Assembly (NCBI GenBank): GCA_934654775.1
Contig: CAKUGR010000001.1
Location: forward strand, 62,001-126,000
Length of the DNA stretch: 64,000 bases
Direction of reading: 5' to 3'
From: an uncultured Collinsella sp.
GTDB lineage: Bacteria; Actinomycetota; Coriobacteriia; Coriobacteriales; Coriobacteriaceae
In this document: in pieces, positions 44,217 to 54,165 of the stretch
Layout of the letters: each line of letters begins with the position of its first letter
How positions within the stretch are numbered: position 1 is the stretch's first letter
The notes under the pieces: model-generated
The model's database searches: none
Told to the model about the DNA's origin: nothing
Seen by the model: only the letters and a program-made list of their open reading frames with translations
Position numbers and translations under genes: made by a program

Positions 44217-44687
44217 CTAGCGTGCGATCTTGGCGATGGTGTAGATGCGGGTCTTGCCGGAAGGCGTAACGACCTCGACGGAGTCGCCCTCGCCGTGACC
44301 AATGATGGCGTGGCCGACCGGAGACTCGTTGGAAATCTTGTGCTCGAGCGAGTTGGTCTCGGTGGTACCGACGAGCGTGACTTCCATGACCTCACCGTTG
44401 GGATCGATCAGAGAAACGGTGGAACCGATGGAGACGGTCAGATCGCCCGTGGTGGCAGCAACCTGAGCGTTGGCGAGGATGGCCTGGATCTCGGCAATGC
44501 GAGCAGCATTCTGGGCCTGCTTGTCCTTGGCGGCGTCGTACTCGGAGTTCTCCGAAAGGTCGCCGAACGCGCGGGCTTCCTTGATGTCCTCGACGATCTC
44601 CTTGGCGTAATCGCCCTCACGCCAAGCGAGCTCCTCGACGAGCTTCTGGCGGCCCTCAGCGGTCAGTACGATCTGGCTTGCGTCCAT
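44217..44687 (-). CDS. greA: Transcription elongation factor GreA
   Basis: A 156-residue GreA that rescues backtracked RNA polymerase. The N-terminal coiled coil has acidic tip residues in ARAFGDLSENSEYDAAKDKQ, and the C-terminal FKBP-like domain holds ISNESPVGHAIIGH. Length is standard. It lies upstream of lysS, a common neighbour. Confidence 0.96.
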   Translation of the reverse strand: MDASQIVLTAEGRQKLVEELAWREGDYAKEIVEDIKEARAFGDLSENSEYDAAKDKQAQNAARIAEIQAILANAQVAATTGDLTVSIGSTVSLIDPNGEVMEVTLVGTTETNSLEHKISNESPVGHAIIGHGEGDSVEVVTPSGKTRIYTIAKIAR

Positions 44688-44735
44688 ACGGATATCTCCC
44701 CAACTATGATGTAACGATCAACTGTCAACAAAACG

Positions 44736-44768
44736 AAAAAGACCGGCTAGCCTGCGGGCAAGCCGGTC
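44736..44768 (-). terminator. Terminator of tatA
   Basis: GACCGGCT and AGCCGGTC with inner GC pairs; TTTTTCGTTTTG follows on the minus strand. Confidence 0.9.
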
Positions 44769-44793
44769 AGGTGCTCACCCCAAAGGGATGGGA

Positions 44794-45069
44794 CTACTCT
44801 GCGTCCGCGTCGCTGTCCTCTGCCTTCTTTTGCTTGGCAGCAGCGAGCTTGGCCTCGAGCTCTGCGATCTCCTTGTCCTCCTTGGACTCCTCGACCACAA
44901 CGTCCTCGGCCTGCTTGGTTTCGCCCTTATCGTCGCCCTCCATACCCTCGCGGATATTCTTGACGGTAGAGCCGAGGGACTTGCCGAGCTTCGGCAGGTT
45001 CTTGGGCCCGAAGATAATCAGGACAACAACGAGAATAATGATGAGCTCAGGAGCCCTCAGTCCAAACAT
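44794..45069 (-). CDS. tatA: Twin-arginine translocase subunit TatA/TatE
   Basis: A 91-residue TatA-type protein: one N-terminal helix ([17 protein letters not shown]), the [14 protein letters not shown] hinge and amphipathic helix, then a charged tail ([18 protein letters not shown]). It forms the protein-conducting part of the Tat pathway; the twin-arginine lipoprotein at 9140 could be a client. The ATG at 45069 follows GGAGG. A longer frame upstream only reads through tRNA-Pro. tatC is not in the window. Confidence 0.94.
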   Translation of the reverse strand: MFGLRAPELIIILVVVLIIFGPKNLPKLGKSLGSTVKNIREGMEGDDKGETKQAEDVVVEESKEDKEIAELEAKLAAAKQKKAEDSDADAE

Positions 45070-45143
45070 GTAGACCTCCACAATACAGCGAGACAAGCTC
45101 GAATGAGTATACCGCGGGTATCGCGGTATCACAACAATAGCTA

Positions 45144-45171
45144 AAAAAAGGGACCGCAAGAAGCGGTCCCT
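45144..45171 (-). terminator. Terminator of tRNA-Pro
   Basis: GGGACCGC-AAGAA-GCGGTCCC with a T run on the minus strand. Confidence 0.9.
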
Positions 45172-45181
45172 CCTCATGCTC

Positions 45182-45258
45182 TGGTCGGGTTGACTGGATT
45201 TGAACCAGCGACCCCTGCGTCCCGAACGCAGTGCTCTACCAAACTGAGCCACAACCCG
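45182..45258 (-). tRNA. tRNA-Pro (anticodon CGG)
   Basis: A 77-nt cloverleaf: acceptor CGGGTTG/CAACCCG, anticodon stem CTGCG with loop TTCGGGA, encoded CCA. It lies between ispE and tatA. Confidence 0.95.
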
Positions 45259-45307
45259 TTAGCTCGACTATAGTAACAAAGATTTTCGCCGCGTGCTAGA
45301 GAAATTT

Positions 45308-46204
45308 TTATTTCTTTGGCGCTTCAATGCGAACCGTGTTGGGAATGAGCGCCGTCGCGCAGGACCACCAGCCGTTTTGCTGGGCAGCGTCGGCAAGCCT
45401 TTCGGCCGTGGCGGCGGTGTCGCAAATGGCAAACGAGCAGGCGCCCGATCCGCACACATCTACAGCAACGGTGCCGTCTTGTTTACGCAGCCAATCGAGA
45501 ACCGTTTGTATCTGCGGCTCCATCTGTGCGGAAATGACACCCAGGTTGTTGTGGACGAGCGCGTAGGCCGCCTCTGCGTCTCCCGAACGAAGGGCAGATG
45601 CGATCGCTCCGGGCTTGTCCGCAGGCGCTGGAGTCTCGTCAAAACGTCGATAGGCTTCAATTGTCGAAACGCTTGCCTCGCGCGGCTTGACCAGCACGAC
45701 GGGTGTCGCGGGCAGTGCGGGGTACTCAGTTGCCAGCACGTCTCCCCCGCCCACGTAGAATGCGGGACTCGCGTGCAAAAAGAAGGGAACGTCGGCGCCA
45801 ATGCCGCGCGCGATGTTGTCCAGTGCGGGATCGGCACGGTCGATACCCCAACTCTCTGCCAAGGCAACAATGACCGCCGCGGCATCCGTCGAAGGACCGC
45901 CCAGGCCGGCACACAACGGGATGCGCTTCTCGATCGTGATGCAGACATTGGCTTCGCGACCATAATGCTCGGCCATAGCAACCGCAGCCCGATACGCCGT
46001 ATTCTTTTGCATGGGAAAATCTGATGCCGGAACCGTCTGGACGGTCAGCGCCTGCGCCGGCGTGACCGTCACGGTATCGGAAAGACCGACAGCTGCCATC
46101 AGGGAATCGACCCTGTGGTAGCCGCGGTCATCGCGCTCGGTATGAACCCCCAGGTAGAGGTTAATCTTTGCCGGCGCGGAAAGAGTCAGGGACCGATCGG
46201 TCAC
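45308..46204 (-). CDS. ispE: 4-diphosphocytidyl-2-C-methyl-D-erythritol kinase
   Basis: A 298-residue GHMP kinase of the MEP pathway. SAPAKINLYLGV opens the fold, IPLCAGLGGPSTDAAAV is the ATP loop and VDVCGSGACSFAI the C-terminal GHMP motif. The Ser of GGSS is replaced to give GGPSTD, as in some IspE proteins. It follows veg directly, with 2 bp between, the same pairing as in Bacillus. Confidence 0.94.
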   Translation of the reverse strand: MTDRSLTLSAPAKINLYLGVHTERDDRGYHRVDSLMAAVGLSDTVTVTPAQALTVQTVPASDFPMQKNTAYRAAVAMAEHYGREANVCITIEKRIPLCAGLGGPSTDAAAVIVALAESWGIDRADPALDNIARGIGADVPFFLHASPAFYVGGGDVLATEYPALPATPVVLVKPREASVSTIEAYRRFDETPAPADKPGAIASALRSGDAEAAYALVHNNLGVISAQMEPQIQTVLDWLRKQDGTVAVDVCGSGACSFAICDTAATAERLADAAQQNGWWSCATALIPNTVRIEAPKK

Positions 46205-46206
46205 CG

Positions 46207-46503
46207 CTAGTGCTCCTCGAGCTGATTGCCGAGCGGGGTAAAGATATGCTCGCCGCTCTCGGGGTCGAACAGCTCGACCTGGCCGGTGAGAACATCAATA
46301 TACTGGTAGGACTGACGCGACTTGCGGCCGCGGCGCTCGTCAACCTCGACGATAAAGACGGCGGGGTGGACGCTCTTGATGGTGCCCATGCGCTCGACGA
46401 CGCGGGTGCGGCCCATGTTGGCCTTCACCTTAACGCGATCGCCCACCATATCGGTCAGCTTCTCGTGGATGTCGTCGACGTGATTGACTTCCATCTCTTC
46501 CAT
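46207..46503 (-). CDS. veg: Veg-like protein (DUF1021)
   Basis: A 98-residue small beta-rich protein: DRVKVKANMGRTRVVERMG, then VFIVEVDERRGRKSRQSYQY, which match the Veg family. Veg is linked to biofilm control in Bacillus. It may bind nucleic acid or protein; the biochemical role is unsettled. The start with GGAGG nine bases upstream is used. Position before ispE is conserved between Firmicutes and this genome. Confidence 0.87.
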   Translation of the reverse strand: MEEMEVNHVDDIHEKLTDMVGDRVKVKANMGRTRVVERMGTIKSVHPAVFIVEVDERRGRKSRQSYQYIDVLTGQVELFDPESGEHIFTPLGNQLEEH

Positions 46504-46633
46504 GAACAGGGCCTCCAGAAGGTGTAATTCAAAAAGGGGATAATACCCCTAAGATAGACAAAACTCTAATACTATAGCACCCTGCTGCCGCCATACGCAA
46601 GTAGCTAAATAAGCCCCGTCCCAAATTGACTAC

Positions 46634-47080
46634 TTACAGATTGTCTGTGTCCAAGACGATGGTGAATGGACCGTCGTTGACGAGGTCGACCTTCATGTCG
46701 GCGCCGAAGATGCCATGCGCTACGTGCTCGACGTCCTCGCGCACAAGCGTCAGGAAGTACTCGTAGAGCTCGTTGGCGACATCGGGAGCGCCGGCATCCG
46801 TAAACGATGGGCGGCGGCCGTGACGGCAATCGGCGAACAGCGTGAACTGCGACACCACGAGAACCTCGCCGTCGACATCGGCAAGAGCCAGATTGGTCTT
46901 GCCGTTCTCGTCCTCGTTAATGCGCAAGCCCCGGAGCTTGCCCCACAGCTTATCGGCCTCGGCGCGCGTGTCGCCGTGGCCCACGCCCAGCAGCACCAGA
47001 TAGCCGCGCCCAATTTTGCCCACGCACTCGCCGTCGACCGTCACGCCGGCGTTGAGCACGCGCTGCACCACCGCACGCAC
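46634..47080 (-). CDS. dtd: D-aminoacyl-tRNA deacylase
   Basis: A 148-residue DTD that removes D-amino acids, and Gly from tRNA-Ala. The opening [24 protein letters not shown] (77-82) and NDGPFT (135-140) are the active-site elements. The usual Gly-Pro-Val-Thr is Gly-Pro-Phe-Thr here; the cis Gly-Pro that does the chiral proofreading is kept. It follows rdgB by 3 bp. Confidence 0.95.
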   Translation of the reverse strand: MRAVVQRVLNAGVTVDGECVGKIGRGYLVLLGVGHGDTRAEADKLWGKLRGLRINEDENGKTNLALADVDGEVLVVSQFTLFADCRHGRRPSFTDAGAPDVANELYEYFLTLVREDVEHVAHGIFGADMKVDLVNDGPFTIVLDTDNL

Positions 47081-47083
47081 GGC

Positions 47084-47725
47084 CTACTCCTCGCCCGTCA
47101 GTTTGGCGGATAGGTGCTCGAGCGCATGGAATCGATGGCTGATGGCGTTCTTCTCGTCCGCCGTCAGCTCGGCCATGGTCTTGCCCGGCGTGTCGACCGG
47201 CAGGAACAGCGGGTCGTAGCCAAAGCCGTGATCGCCGCGGCCCTCGTGCGCGATAACGCCCTCGCAGGCGCCCTCACCATAGGTGACCAAACCGTCCGTG
47301 TCGATGAGCGCGACAACGCTCATAAAGCGCGCAGTGCGGTCCTCGTCGGCCACACCCTCCAGATTCACGAGCAGCTTGTCATTGTTTGCGGCATCGTCGC
47401 CGTGAACGCCCGCGTAGCGAGCGCTATACACGCCCGGCTCGCCGTCCAGAGCATCGACGACCAGCCCCGAATCGTCGGCAATGGCCATGAGCCCCGTCTC
47501 TTCGACGGCAGCCTGCGCCTTGATGATGGCGTTCTCCAAAAACGTCGTGCCGTTTTCCTCGGGGTCATCAAAATCACCCAGCTGACCCAACGCCACAAAG
47601 CGCACCTCGGGCATGACCTTGCCCAGAATGGCCTCGATCTCGGTGAGCTTATGGGCGTTGCCCGTTGCCACGACGATGGTCGCTGCCGGGTCGAGGGTGT
47701 CGATGTCGATCTTCTCAAGTGCCAT
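47084..47725 (-). CDS. rdgB: XTP/dITP diphosphatase (RdgB/HAM1)
   Basis: A 213-residue house-cleaning pyrophosphatase that removes non-canonical purine nucleotides. IVVATGNAHKLTEIEAIL, NGTTFLENAIIKA, IADDSGLVVDALDGEPGVY and NAISHRFHAL are the family motifs. The N-terminal 14 residues before the core are an extension. Probably co-transcribed with dtd. Confidence 0.94.
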   Translation of the reverse strand: MALEKIDIDTLDPAATIVVATGNAHKLTEIEAILGKVMPEVRFVALGQLGDFDDPEENGTTFLENAIIKAQAAVEETGLMAIADDSGLVVDALDGEPGVYSARYAGVHGDDAANNDKLLVNLEGVADEDRTARFMSVVALIDTDGLVTYGEGACEGVIAHEGRGDHGFGYDPLFLPVDTPGKTMAELTADEKNAISHRFHALEHLSAKLTGEE

Positions 47726-47832
47726 AGCTGGCCTCCTTGTCTCTATAGCAATGCCGTGTTGAGGACGACGAGGCCTCGGCCTCTCCCCCTCTTAATCAGC
47801 GGCAGTCTTATACTTCGACGTTTTCCCAGATA

Positions 47833-47870
47833 AAACCTGCCAAAATAAACCTGTCCCTTTTTGGCAGGTT
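47833..47870 (-). terminator. Terminator of rph with GGGACAGG loop
   Basis: AACCTGCCAAAA pairs with TTTTTGGCAGGTT, starting in the rph stop codon. The loop contains GGGACAGGTT on the minus strand. Confidence 0.85.
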
Positions 47871-48594
47871 AGGCGAGGGCCTGGCGCTGGAGCTCGATGA
47901 GCTCGGCGATGCCCTTGTCGCCCAAATCGAGCAGGGCATTGAGGCGCTTGCGGTCGAAGGGCGCCTGCTCGCCCGTGCCCTGGAGCTCGATCATCTCACC
48001 GGTATCGGTGGCGACAAGGTTCATATCGACCTCGGCGTGACTATCCTCGGAATAATCCAGGTCGAGCAGGGTGTTGCCGTCGACAACGCCCATGGAAATC
48101 GCGGCGACCTGGCCCGTGAGCGGGATGCGCTCGAGCTTACCCGCCTCGACCCACATGGCAAGGGCGTCGTGCAGTGCCACCCAGGCGCCGGTAATGCTTG
48201 CCGTTCGCGTGCCGCCGTCTGCCTGAATCACGTCGCAGTCGACGGTAACGGTATACTCGCCGAGCGCCTTCATGTTGACGACGGTGCGCAGGCTACGGCC
48301 AATCAGGCGCTCGATCTCCATGGAGCGACCCTTGCGGTTGGCGTGCTCGCGCTTGCAGCGCTTGCCGGTCGATGCCGGCAGCATGGCGTACTCCGCCGTT
48401 ACCCAACCGGCCTTGGCGCCCTTGCGCCAGCCCGGCACGCCCTCCTCGATGGTGGCAGCGCACAGCACGCGCGTGTCGCCGAACTCAGCCAGGCACGAGC
48501 CATGGGCATGTTTCATAACACCACGGGTGAGCTTGACGGGGCGCAGCTCATTGGCGGCACGGCCGTTGGCGCGGTTGACCTGCATGTATTCCAT
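47869..48594 (-). CDS. rph: Ribonuclease PH
   Basis: A 241-residue phosphorolytic 3' exonuclease that trims tRNA ends. [20 protein letters not shown] opens the protein, then [40 protein letters not shown] and [18 protein letters not shown]. Length and motifs are standard. It heads a chain with rdgB and dtd, though a hairpin separates it from rdgB. Confidence 0.95.
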   Translation of the reverse strand: MEYMQVNRANGRAANELRPVKLTRGVMKHAHGSCLAEFGDTRVLCAATIEEGVPGWRKGAKAGWVTAEYAMLPASTGKRCKREHANRKGRSMEIERLIGRSLRTVVNMKALGEYTVTVDCDVIQADGGTRTASITGAWVALHDALAMWVEAGKLERIPLTGQVAAISMGVVDGNTLLDLDYSEDSHAEVDMNLVATDTGEMIELQGTGEQAPFDRKRLNALLDLGDKGIAELIELQRQALA

Positions 48595-48649
48595 GGAACT
48601 ATCCTTTCGGCAAAAGATGAACGTGAGCCTTTGGTCGGTGCCCTTATAT

Positions 48650-49534
48650 CTATTTCAGTTCGTCGATATCGATATGCTCAATGCTCTTGAGCGGCTGGCC
48701 AAAGATAAAGCTGCCCGCCACCGCAAACTCGGCAATGTTATCGGCCGTCGTTGCAAAACGATGCTGCGGCTCGGCAGCGTCGCCCGCCAGCTGCTCGCGA
48801 CGCGTGAGAATATCGGTCAGCTCGCGCGTGGTCTCCTCGGCGGAGCTCACCACGCGCACTCCGGGACCCAACGCATGGCGAATAGGCCCCACAAGCAGCG
48901 GGAAATGCGTGCAGCCGAGCACCACGGTATCGATGCCGTGATCGCGCAGCGGTTCAACCGTGGCACCGACCAGCGCGCGTACGGCAGGCGTATCAAAGAT
49001 GTCCTCGTTCTCGAGCCACTGCTCTTGCAGATGCGCGCCCGAGGCGAGCTCGTGCTCAACGACCTCGACAAAGCTCGAGGCAGGGCAGCCGTATACGTCG
49101 ACGCCGGCATCCAGGTCCTGAATGGCACGCGTGTAAGCGCCTGAGCGAATGGTGAGGTTGGTGGCGAGCACGCCCACCCGGCGCGTGCGGGTGCTGTTGA
49201 TTGCCGCGCGTGCGCCCGGTGCGATCACACCGATGACGGGGACGTCGAGCACCTGCTGGGCCAAACGCAAGGCCGCAGCGGTCGCCGTATTGCAGGCGAT
49301 GACCATGATTTTGACGTCGTGCTTCGACAGCCAACGGCCCGCCTGCAGTGCAAACGTGCGCACCTCGTCCTCGGTGCGGGTGCCGTAGGGGCAGCGCTTG
49401 GTGTCGCCAAAGTAGTAGACGGACTCGTGCGGCAACGCCGTCGCAATCGCGCGCGCAACCGTCAGACCGCCCAGGCCCGAGTCGAACACACCGATCGGGC
49501 GCGTGTCACCAGCCAGATTCTCGATATCGGACAT
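48650..49534 (-). CDS. murI: Glutamate racemase
   Basis: A 294-residue racemase that supplies D-Glu for peptidoglycan. [22 protein letters not shown] (catalytic Cys81) and GCTHFPLL (Cys208) are present, and [11 protein letters not shown] is conserved. It lies upstream of rph on the same strand, 55 bp apart. The peptidoglycan gene murE is two genes away. Confidence 0.95.
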   Translation of the reverse strand: MSDIENLAGDTRPIGVFDSGLGGLTVARAIATALPHESVYYFGDTKRCPYGTRTEDEVRTFALQAGRWLSKHDVKIMVIACNTATAAALRLAQQVLDVPVIGVIAPGARAAINSTRTRRVGVLATNLTIRSGAYTRAIQDLDAGVDVYGCPASSFVEVVEHELASGAHLQEQWLENEDIFDTPAVRALVGATVEPLRDHGIDTVVLGCTHFPLLVGPIRHALGPGVRVVSSAEETTRELTDILTRREQLAGDAAEPQHRFATTADNIAEFAVAGSFIFGQPLKSIEHIDIDELK

Positions 49535-49587
49535 GACCTCACCAGATTCTCTCTCGAAAAGATATGGCTCAGAACGATAGGACCGAG

Positions 49588-50499
49588 CTACGAACGAGCC
49601 GCGACCAGCAGCTCGGCCGTTGCCACCCAGCCGTCGACAATCTTGCCGCGCGTGACGTAAGCGTTATCGCAAGCGTCCAGGAACTCGGGCGCGCCGGCGC
49701 TGGTCAGGCCGTTCTCGACCAGGCAGAACGTGCCCACGTGGTCAGCCATGTAGAAGTCGGACTCGGAATCGCCGAGCGCCAGCGTCTCCTCGCGCTCGAT
49801 ACCCAGGTGCTCGCAGAAACGTGCGATGGCAACGCCCTTGTTGAGGCCGGCGGGATTGATGTTAAACGCGCGGCCATCCTCGACACGCTCGAGCTCGAGC
49901 GTCGTCGGCTTGGACAGATGCGTCAGGTGACCGTTGCAGGCCCAGACCAGGCCGCAGCCGGCCTCGTCGAGAATGGCCTGGGCCTCGTCGTCGGGCACAT
50001 CACCGCGCATGCCGACGGTGACCTCGCGGTACTTGTAGCCAGTCGACATGTCGTTGTGATACTCGATCTTGTGCGGCCATCGGGCGAGAATCTTCTCGCA
50101 CACGCCGGTCTGCTCGATCACCTGATGCGGCGTGAGGCCGCAGGCGGGGTCGTAGGGCATATCGCCGGTCAGATACTCCCAATCGTTGGCCTTGAGGTCG
50201 TACATGACCAGGCCACCCATCTCGCCGATGTAGGAGTTGAGGCCGAGCACGCGCGCGTCCTCGTGGATCATGGTACGGTTGCGGCCCGAGGTGGGAACCA
50301 CCTGGATGCCGGCGCGGGCAAGTGCCACGACAGCCTCGACGAGCTTGGTCGAGGGGTTGCCGTCGTTGTCGCGCAACACGCACGAGCCGGGCGCGAGCAT
50401 GGTGGCGTCCAGGTCGGTAAAGACGTACTTGACCTTGACAAGACGCTCGCGCATCTCGCCCGAAAGCTCAGCGACGGTCGGCAGGGTATTGTGGGACAT
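49588..50499 (-). CDS. HAD-superfamily hydrolase (Cof-type)
   Basis: A 303-residue cytoplasmic phosphatase. Motif I is FTDLDATML with Asp29 and Asp31, motif II lies in VVPTSGRNR, Lys is in NKGVAIARF and motif IV is ALGDSESDFYMAD. The inserted cap domain puts it in the Cof/class IIB group, which acts on sugar phosphates or phospholipid-like small molecules; the substrate cannot be inferred. GGAGTGACC precedes the ATG at 50499; a GTG two codons upstream lies on that site. Confidence 0.85.
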   Translation of the reverse strand: MSHNTLPTVAELSGEMRERLVKVKYVFTDLDATMLAPGSCVLRDNDGNPSTKLVEAVVALARAGIQVVPTSGRNRTMIHEDARVLGLNSYIGEMGGLVMYDLKANDWEYLTGDMPYDPACGLTPHQVIEQTGVCEKILARWPHKIEYHNDMSTGYKYREVTVGMRGDVPDDEAQAILDEAGCGLVWACNGHLTHLSKPTTLELERVEDGRAFNINPAGLNKGVAIARFCEHLGIEREETLALGDSESDFYMADHVGTFCLVENGLTSAGAPEFLDACDNAYVTRGKIVDGWVATAELLVAARS

Positions 50500-50609
50500 G
50501 GTCACTCCATTACGTAGAAGGGGCTTCTGGTCTTAGGCGGCGCACCTCACTTGAGGGAAACGCGCTTGCAACGGCAGCGCGCTCAGGACGCCGCCCTCAT
50601 CGCAGTTCA

Positions 50610-52172
50610 TTAGTCAAACTGGGTAACATCGATTAAACGACTGGCAAGCGAAAGATCGCTCTCGATGGGTACGAACTCATCACCCACGTGCATGAGCTCC
50701 TCGTCGCCCTTTGCCAACAGCAAGACGATGGTGGGCGCATCGGGGCTGACGTATTCCTCGCGCGCCGCCCTGAATGCCGCGTGCACAGCAGCCTCGCGAT
50801 CGAGGATGATTTTGTTCGGGGTATCGTCGGGAACATGCTCGGCAAGCTCGCGACAGACCTTCATCGGGTCCTCGTGAGCCGGATCCTCGTTGGTAAAGAT
50901 CAGCAAATCAGAATATGGTGCGGCCTCGCGCGGAAGCTGCTCACGGCGCTCCTGCGCCTTGCCTCCAGCAGCACCAAACAGCGCAATGACCGGACTGGCG
51001 GGAAACGCGCGCTTGACCGACGAAAAGAGCGAGCGGAACGAAAGTTGGTTGTGAGCGTAGTCAACAACGCAAACCACGCGGCTGTCCTTCGACTCCACGA
51101 CCTCCATACGGCCCGGCACACGCAGCTTGGAGAGGCCCTTCTTGATGGCATCGATTCCGATGCCAATCTCGCGCGCGGCGGCGATAGCGACCAGCGCGTT
51201 CTCCACGTTAAAGTCTCCCGCGATACCCAGCAGGACCTTCTCCCCCGCCTCGGGCTCGTCGGCGCTCATGCCATGCAGGTTAAACTCGATGTTAAAGCCG
51301 ACCATGCGGACATCGCTTGCCCACAGGCTCGCCTCGGGATGCTCGACGCCAATGGTCACCAAGCGCTCGGCCGTCGACGCGGCCTCCAGCACGCGTTCGA
51401 CTTCATCGGTGCCCAGATTCACTACGGCGGTCTTAGCCTGATCAAAGATCCTGAGCTTGCTCTCAAAATAATCCTCGAAGGTCGGGTGCTCGATCGGTGA
51501 GATGTGGTCACGCCCGATATTGAGGAAGCACGCCACGTCAAACGGCAGGTTCTCGACGCGCTGGTACTTAAGCGCCTGGCTTGAGACCTCCATGACCATG
51601 GACTGGCGACCGGACGCGCGGCAGTTGGCGATATGGCGCCAGACCTCGGGGGCCTCGGGCGTGGTGTTGGTGCTCTCGTAGCACTCGATACCATCGTCGG
51701 TGTTCACCGAGCCGATCATGCCGCAGGACTCGCCCGCCGCCTTGATGATGGACTGGAGCATAAAAGCGGCCGTGGTCTTTCCCTTGGTACCGGTGATACC
51801 CACGATCTTAACGTCGTGGTCGGGGCGGTTGTAGACCTCCGGCGGCAGCAGGGCCATGGCCGTGCGCACGCTGTCCACGACCAGCATCGCCGCACCGTTC
51901 TCTTTCGTCAGCGGCTCCAGAGGCTCGACCAGCGACTCTTCGCACACAAATGCGACGGCGCCCGCATCGAGCGCCATGCTCAAAAACGCGGGCTTAAAGG
52001 CAGCGCCCTTGCAAAAGAACACGTCACCTGCCGAAACCGCGCGCGAATCAAACGAGCAGCCGGTCACGGCACGCTCGTCAACCTGCTCCGATGCGCGCAG
52101 CTCGCCGCACACATCGAGAAGCTTGGCAAGCGTATCGACCGTGGTCACGGTCGCGGAATCCGAATGGTGCAT
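50610..52172 (-). CDS. murE: UDP-MurNAc-tripeptide synthetase (MurE-type Mur ligase)
   Basis: A 520-residue Mur ligase that adds the third residue of the peptidoglycan stem. The N-terminal UDP-binding domain has SFDSRAVSAGDVFFCKG, the ATP domain has GITGTKGKTTAAFML near residue 131 and MEVSSQALKYQRV, and the C-terminal domain has DYAHN. The specificity loop reads TNEDPAHEDP. Enzymes for meso-DAP carry DNPR here and Lys-type enzymes DNPA, so an amino acid other than meso-DAP (Lys or Orn) is likely. No murF or murD is adjacent. Confidence 0.9.
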   Translation of the reverse strand: MHHSDSATVTTVDTLAKLLDVCGELRASEQVDERAVTGCSFDSRAVSAGDVFFCKGAAFKPAFLSMALDAGAVAFVCEESLVEPLEPLTKENGAAMLVVDSVRTAMALLPPEVYNRPDHDVKIVGITGTKGKTTAAFMLQSIIKAAGESCGMIGSVNTDDGIECYESTNTTPEAPEVWRHIANCRASGRQSMVMEVSSQALKYQRVENLPFDVACFLNIGRDHISPIEHPTFEDYFESKLRIFDQAKTAVVNLGTDEVERVLEAASTAERLVTIGVEHPEASLWASDVRMVGFNIEFNLHGMSADEPEAGEKVLLGIAGDFNVENALVAIAAAREIGIGIDAIKKGLSKLRVPGRMEVVESKDSRVVCVVDYAHNQLSFRSLFSSVKRAFPASPVIALFGAAGGKAQERREQLPREAAPYSDLLIFTNEDPAHEDPMKVCRELAEHVPDDTPNKIILDREAAVHAAFRAAREEYVSPDAPTIVLLLAKGDEELMHVGDEFVPIESDLSLASRLIDVTQFD

Positions 52173-52234
52173 CTTTCACCTTTCTCAGCCATTTGGCAGG
52201 GACGGTTTTCATAGTAACTGAAACGTGCTCGCGC

Positions 52235-52259
52235 AAAAACGGCTCCCGGAGGAGCCGTT
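52235..52259 (-). terminator. Terminator of asnB
   Basis: AACGGCTCC-CGGA-GGAGCCGTT, then TTTTTG on the minus strand. Confidence 0.92.
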
Positions 52260-52284
52260 ACGCGCAGGCGTTCGTAAGCCGAGG

Positions 52285-54165
52285 CTAGGCAGCCTGAACA
52301 GAAGGCTGGCCCTCGTCGATAAAGAAGCGCTTGTACCACACCAAGAACACGAGCGGCGTATAGATCTTGCGCTGGAAATCGCCCTTGCCCGCAAAGTGCA
52401 GGTCGAGTAGATGCATGAGCTCGTCGGTATCGAAGAACTCGCTTGCCCACGGCGCGGTGAAGTACTCCTTGACATAGTCGTACCACTTTTGCTCGCGCAG
52501 CCAGTAGACGATCGGCACTGGGAAGCCCACCTTGGGACGGGTGGCCCACTCATCGGGCAGCGACTTGTTGGCGGCGTGGCGAAGCACCTGCTTGTTGCCG
52601 TTCTCGTTGATGCGGTAGCGGTCGGGAATGTGCTCGGCGAACTCCATGACCTTGCGATCCAGGAAGGGCACGCGCAGCTCCAGCGAGTGCGCCATGCACA
52701 TCTTGTCGGCCTTGAGCAGAATGTCGCCCGGGAGCCACATGTTCATGTCCAGGTACTGCTTCTTGACCAGCTCGGGCTGGCCCTTCACGCGCGCATAGAT
52801 GGGCGCAGCGAGCTCAAAGGCGCCGTCGCCGGTGTTGTACTCGGGTTTGAGTACGCCGTCGACCTCGCGTTCAGGCCATACCAAGGCCTGGCCCAGGAAC
52901 GACTTCTCGGGGATCTCGGCACCCTTGACCAAGAAGTTATGGCCCTTGAAGTACGGCATATGCAGCGCCAGGTTACCGAGCGCGCGGCGAATGGGCAACG
53001 GCACCATCTTTTTGTACTTGCGCACCGGAACCGTGTCCTCGTAGTAGGCGTAGCCGCCAAAGAGCTCGTCGGCGCCTTCGCCCGAAAGCACGACGGTGAC
53101 GTCCTTGCGCGCCATCTCGGCCAAGAACCACAGCGGCACAGACGACAGGTTGGACTGCGGCTCGTCCATGTGATACTGAATGTCCTCGAGTGCGCCAAAG
53201 AACTCGTCGGCGGTGATCATCTTGCGGACATTCTCGACGCCGAGCTTGTCGGATAGCTCCTTGGCGTAGTTAGTCTCGTTGAAATTCTTGTAATCGAAGC
53301 CCACCGAGAAGGTCTTGTCGGGCATGAGGCAAGCGGCAATATAGCTGGAGTCGACGCCACCGGAGAGGAACGACGCGACCTTAACATCAGCGATGCGATG
53401 GGCCTCGACGCTCTCGTGCACAACCTCATCCAGCTCGTCGACGTACTCCTCGAACGGCTTCTCGACGGCAGAGTAGTCGCAATCCCAGTAGCGCTCGATG
53501 TTCATCTTGCCGGTCGGAATGTCGACGGTAAAGTAATGCGCCGGCGGCAGCTTGTAGACACCCTCGAAGAAGGTCTCCTCGGTTGCCGAATACTGCAGCG
53601 TCATGTACGGACGCAGGGCCTTTTTGTTGACCGCCTTGTGGAAGTGCGGGTAGTCCAGGAAGCTCTTGATCTCGGAGCCAAAGAGCACACCCGGCGCGCC
53701 GTCGCCCGCATCGGCCATGGGATAGTAGTAGAGCGGCTTGATGCCAAAGATATCGCGGGCGCCAAAGAGCTTGTTCTTCTTCTTGTCCCAGATGACGAAG
53801 GCGTACATGCCGCGCAGGCGATCGAGTACGGCCTCGCCCCACTCCTCGTAGCCGTGCAGGAGGCTCTCGGTGTCGGCGCCGCAGTGGAACTTATAGCCCT
53901 TGGCCTCGAGCTCGGAGCGAAGCTCCTGGAAGTTGTAGATCTCGCCGTTGAAGACGATAACGACGCTGCCGTCCTCATTGGCCATGGGCTGAGCACCGGC
54001 CTTGGTCAGGTCGAGGATCGACAGGCGGCGGAAGCCGAGGGCGACGCGGCCATCGATAAACTGGCCGCCCATGTCGGGGCCGCGATGGAAGATACGGTCC
54101 ATCATCTTGGTGAGCACCTCGGATTGGTTATCCGTCCCACCGACAAAACCGACAAAACCGCACAT
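52285..54165 (-). CDS. asnB: Asparagine synthetase, glutamine-hydrolysing
   Basis: A 626-residue AsnB. Cys2 in MCGFVGFVGG is the glutaminase nucleophile after Met removal, followed by RIFHRGPD and GFRRLSILDL. The synthetase domain has the PP-loop SFLSGGVDSSYIA near residue 257 and LSGEGADELFGGY. It makes Asn from Asp, ATP and Gln. With asnS also in the window, the cell can both make Asn and charge tRNA-Asn directly. Confidence 0.95.
   Translation of the reverse strand: MCGFVGFVGGTDNQSEVLTKMMDRIFHRGPDMGGQFIDGRVALGFRRLSILDLTKAGAQPMANEDGSVVIVFNGEIYNFQELRSELEAKGYKFHCGADTESLLHGYEEWGEAVLDRLRGMYAFVIWDKKKNKLFGARDIFGIKPLYYYPMADAGDGAPGVLFGSEIKSFLDYPHFHKAVNKKALRPYMTLQYSATEETFFEGVYKLPPAHYFTVDIPTGKMNIERYWDCDYSAVEKPFEEYVDELDEVVHESVEAHRIADVKVASFLSGGVDSSYIAACLMPDKTFSVGFDYKNFNETNYAKELSDKLGVENVRKMITADEFFGALEDIQYHMDEPQSNLSSVPLWFLAEMARKDVTVVLSGEGADELFGGYAYYEDTVPVRKYKKMVPLPIRRALGNLALHMPYFKGHNFLVKGAEIPEKSFLGQALVWPEREVDGVLKPEYNTGDGAFELAAPIYARVKGQPELVKKQYLDMNMWLPGDILLKADKMCMAHSLELRVPFLDRKVMEFAEHIPDRYRINENGNKQVLRHAANKSLPDEWATRPKVGFPVPIVYWLREQKWYDYVKEYFTAPWASEFFDTDELMHLLDLHFAGKGDFQRKIYTPLVFLVWYKRFFIDEGQPSVQAA

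Noticed and set aside
45070..45252. N-terminal extension of tatA
   Set aside because: The extension reads through tRNA-Pro and its terminator; the ATG at 45069 has GGAGG and begins the TatA helix.
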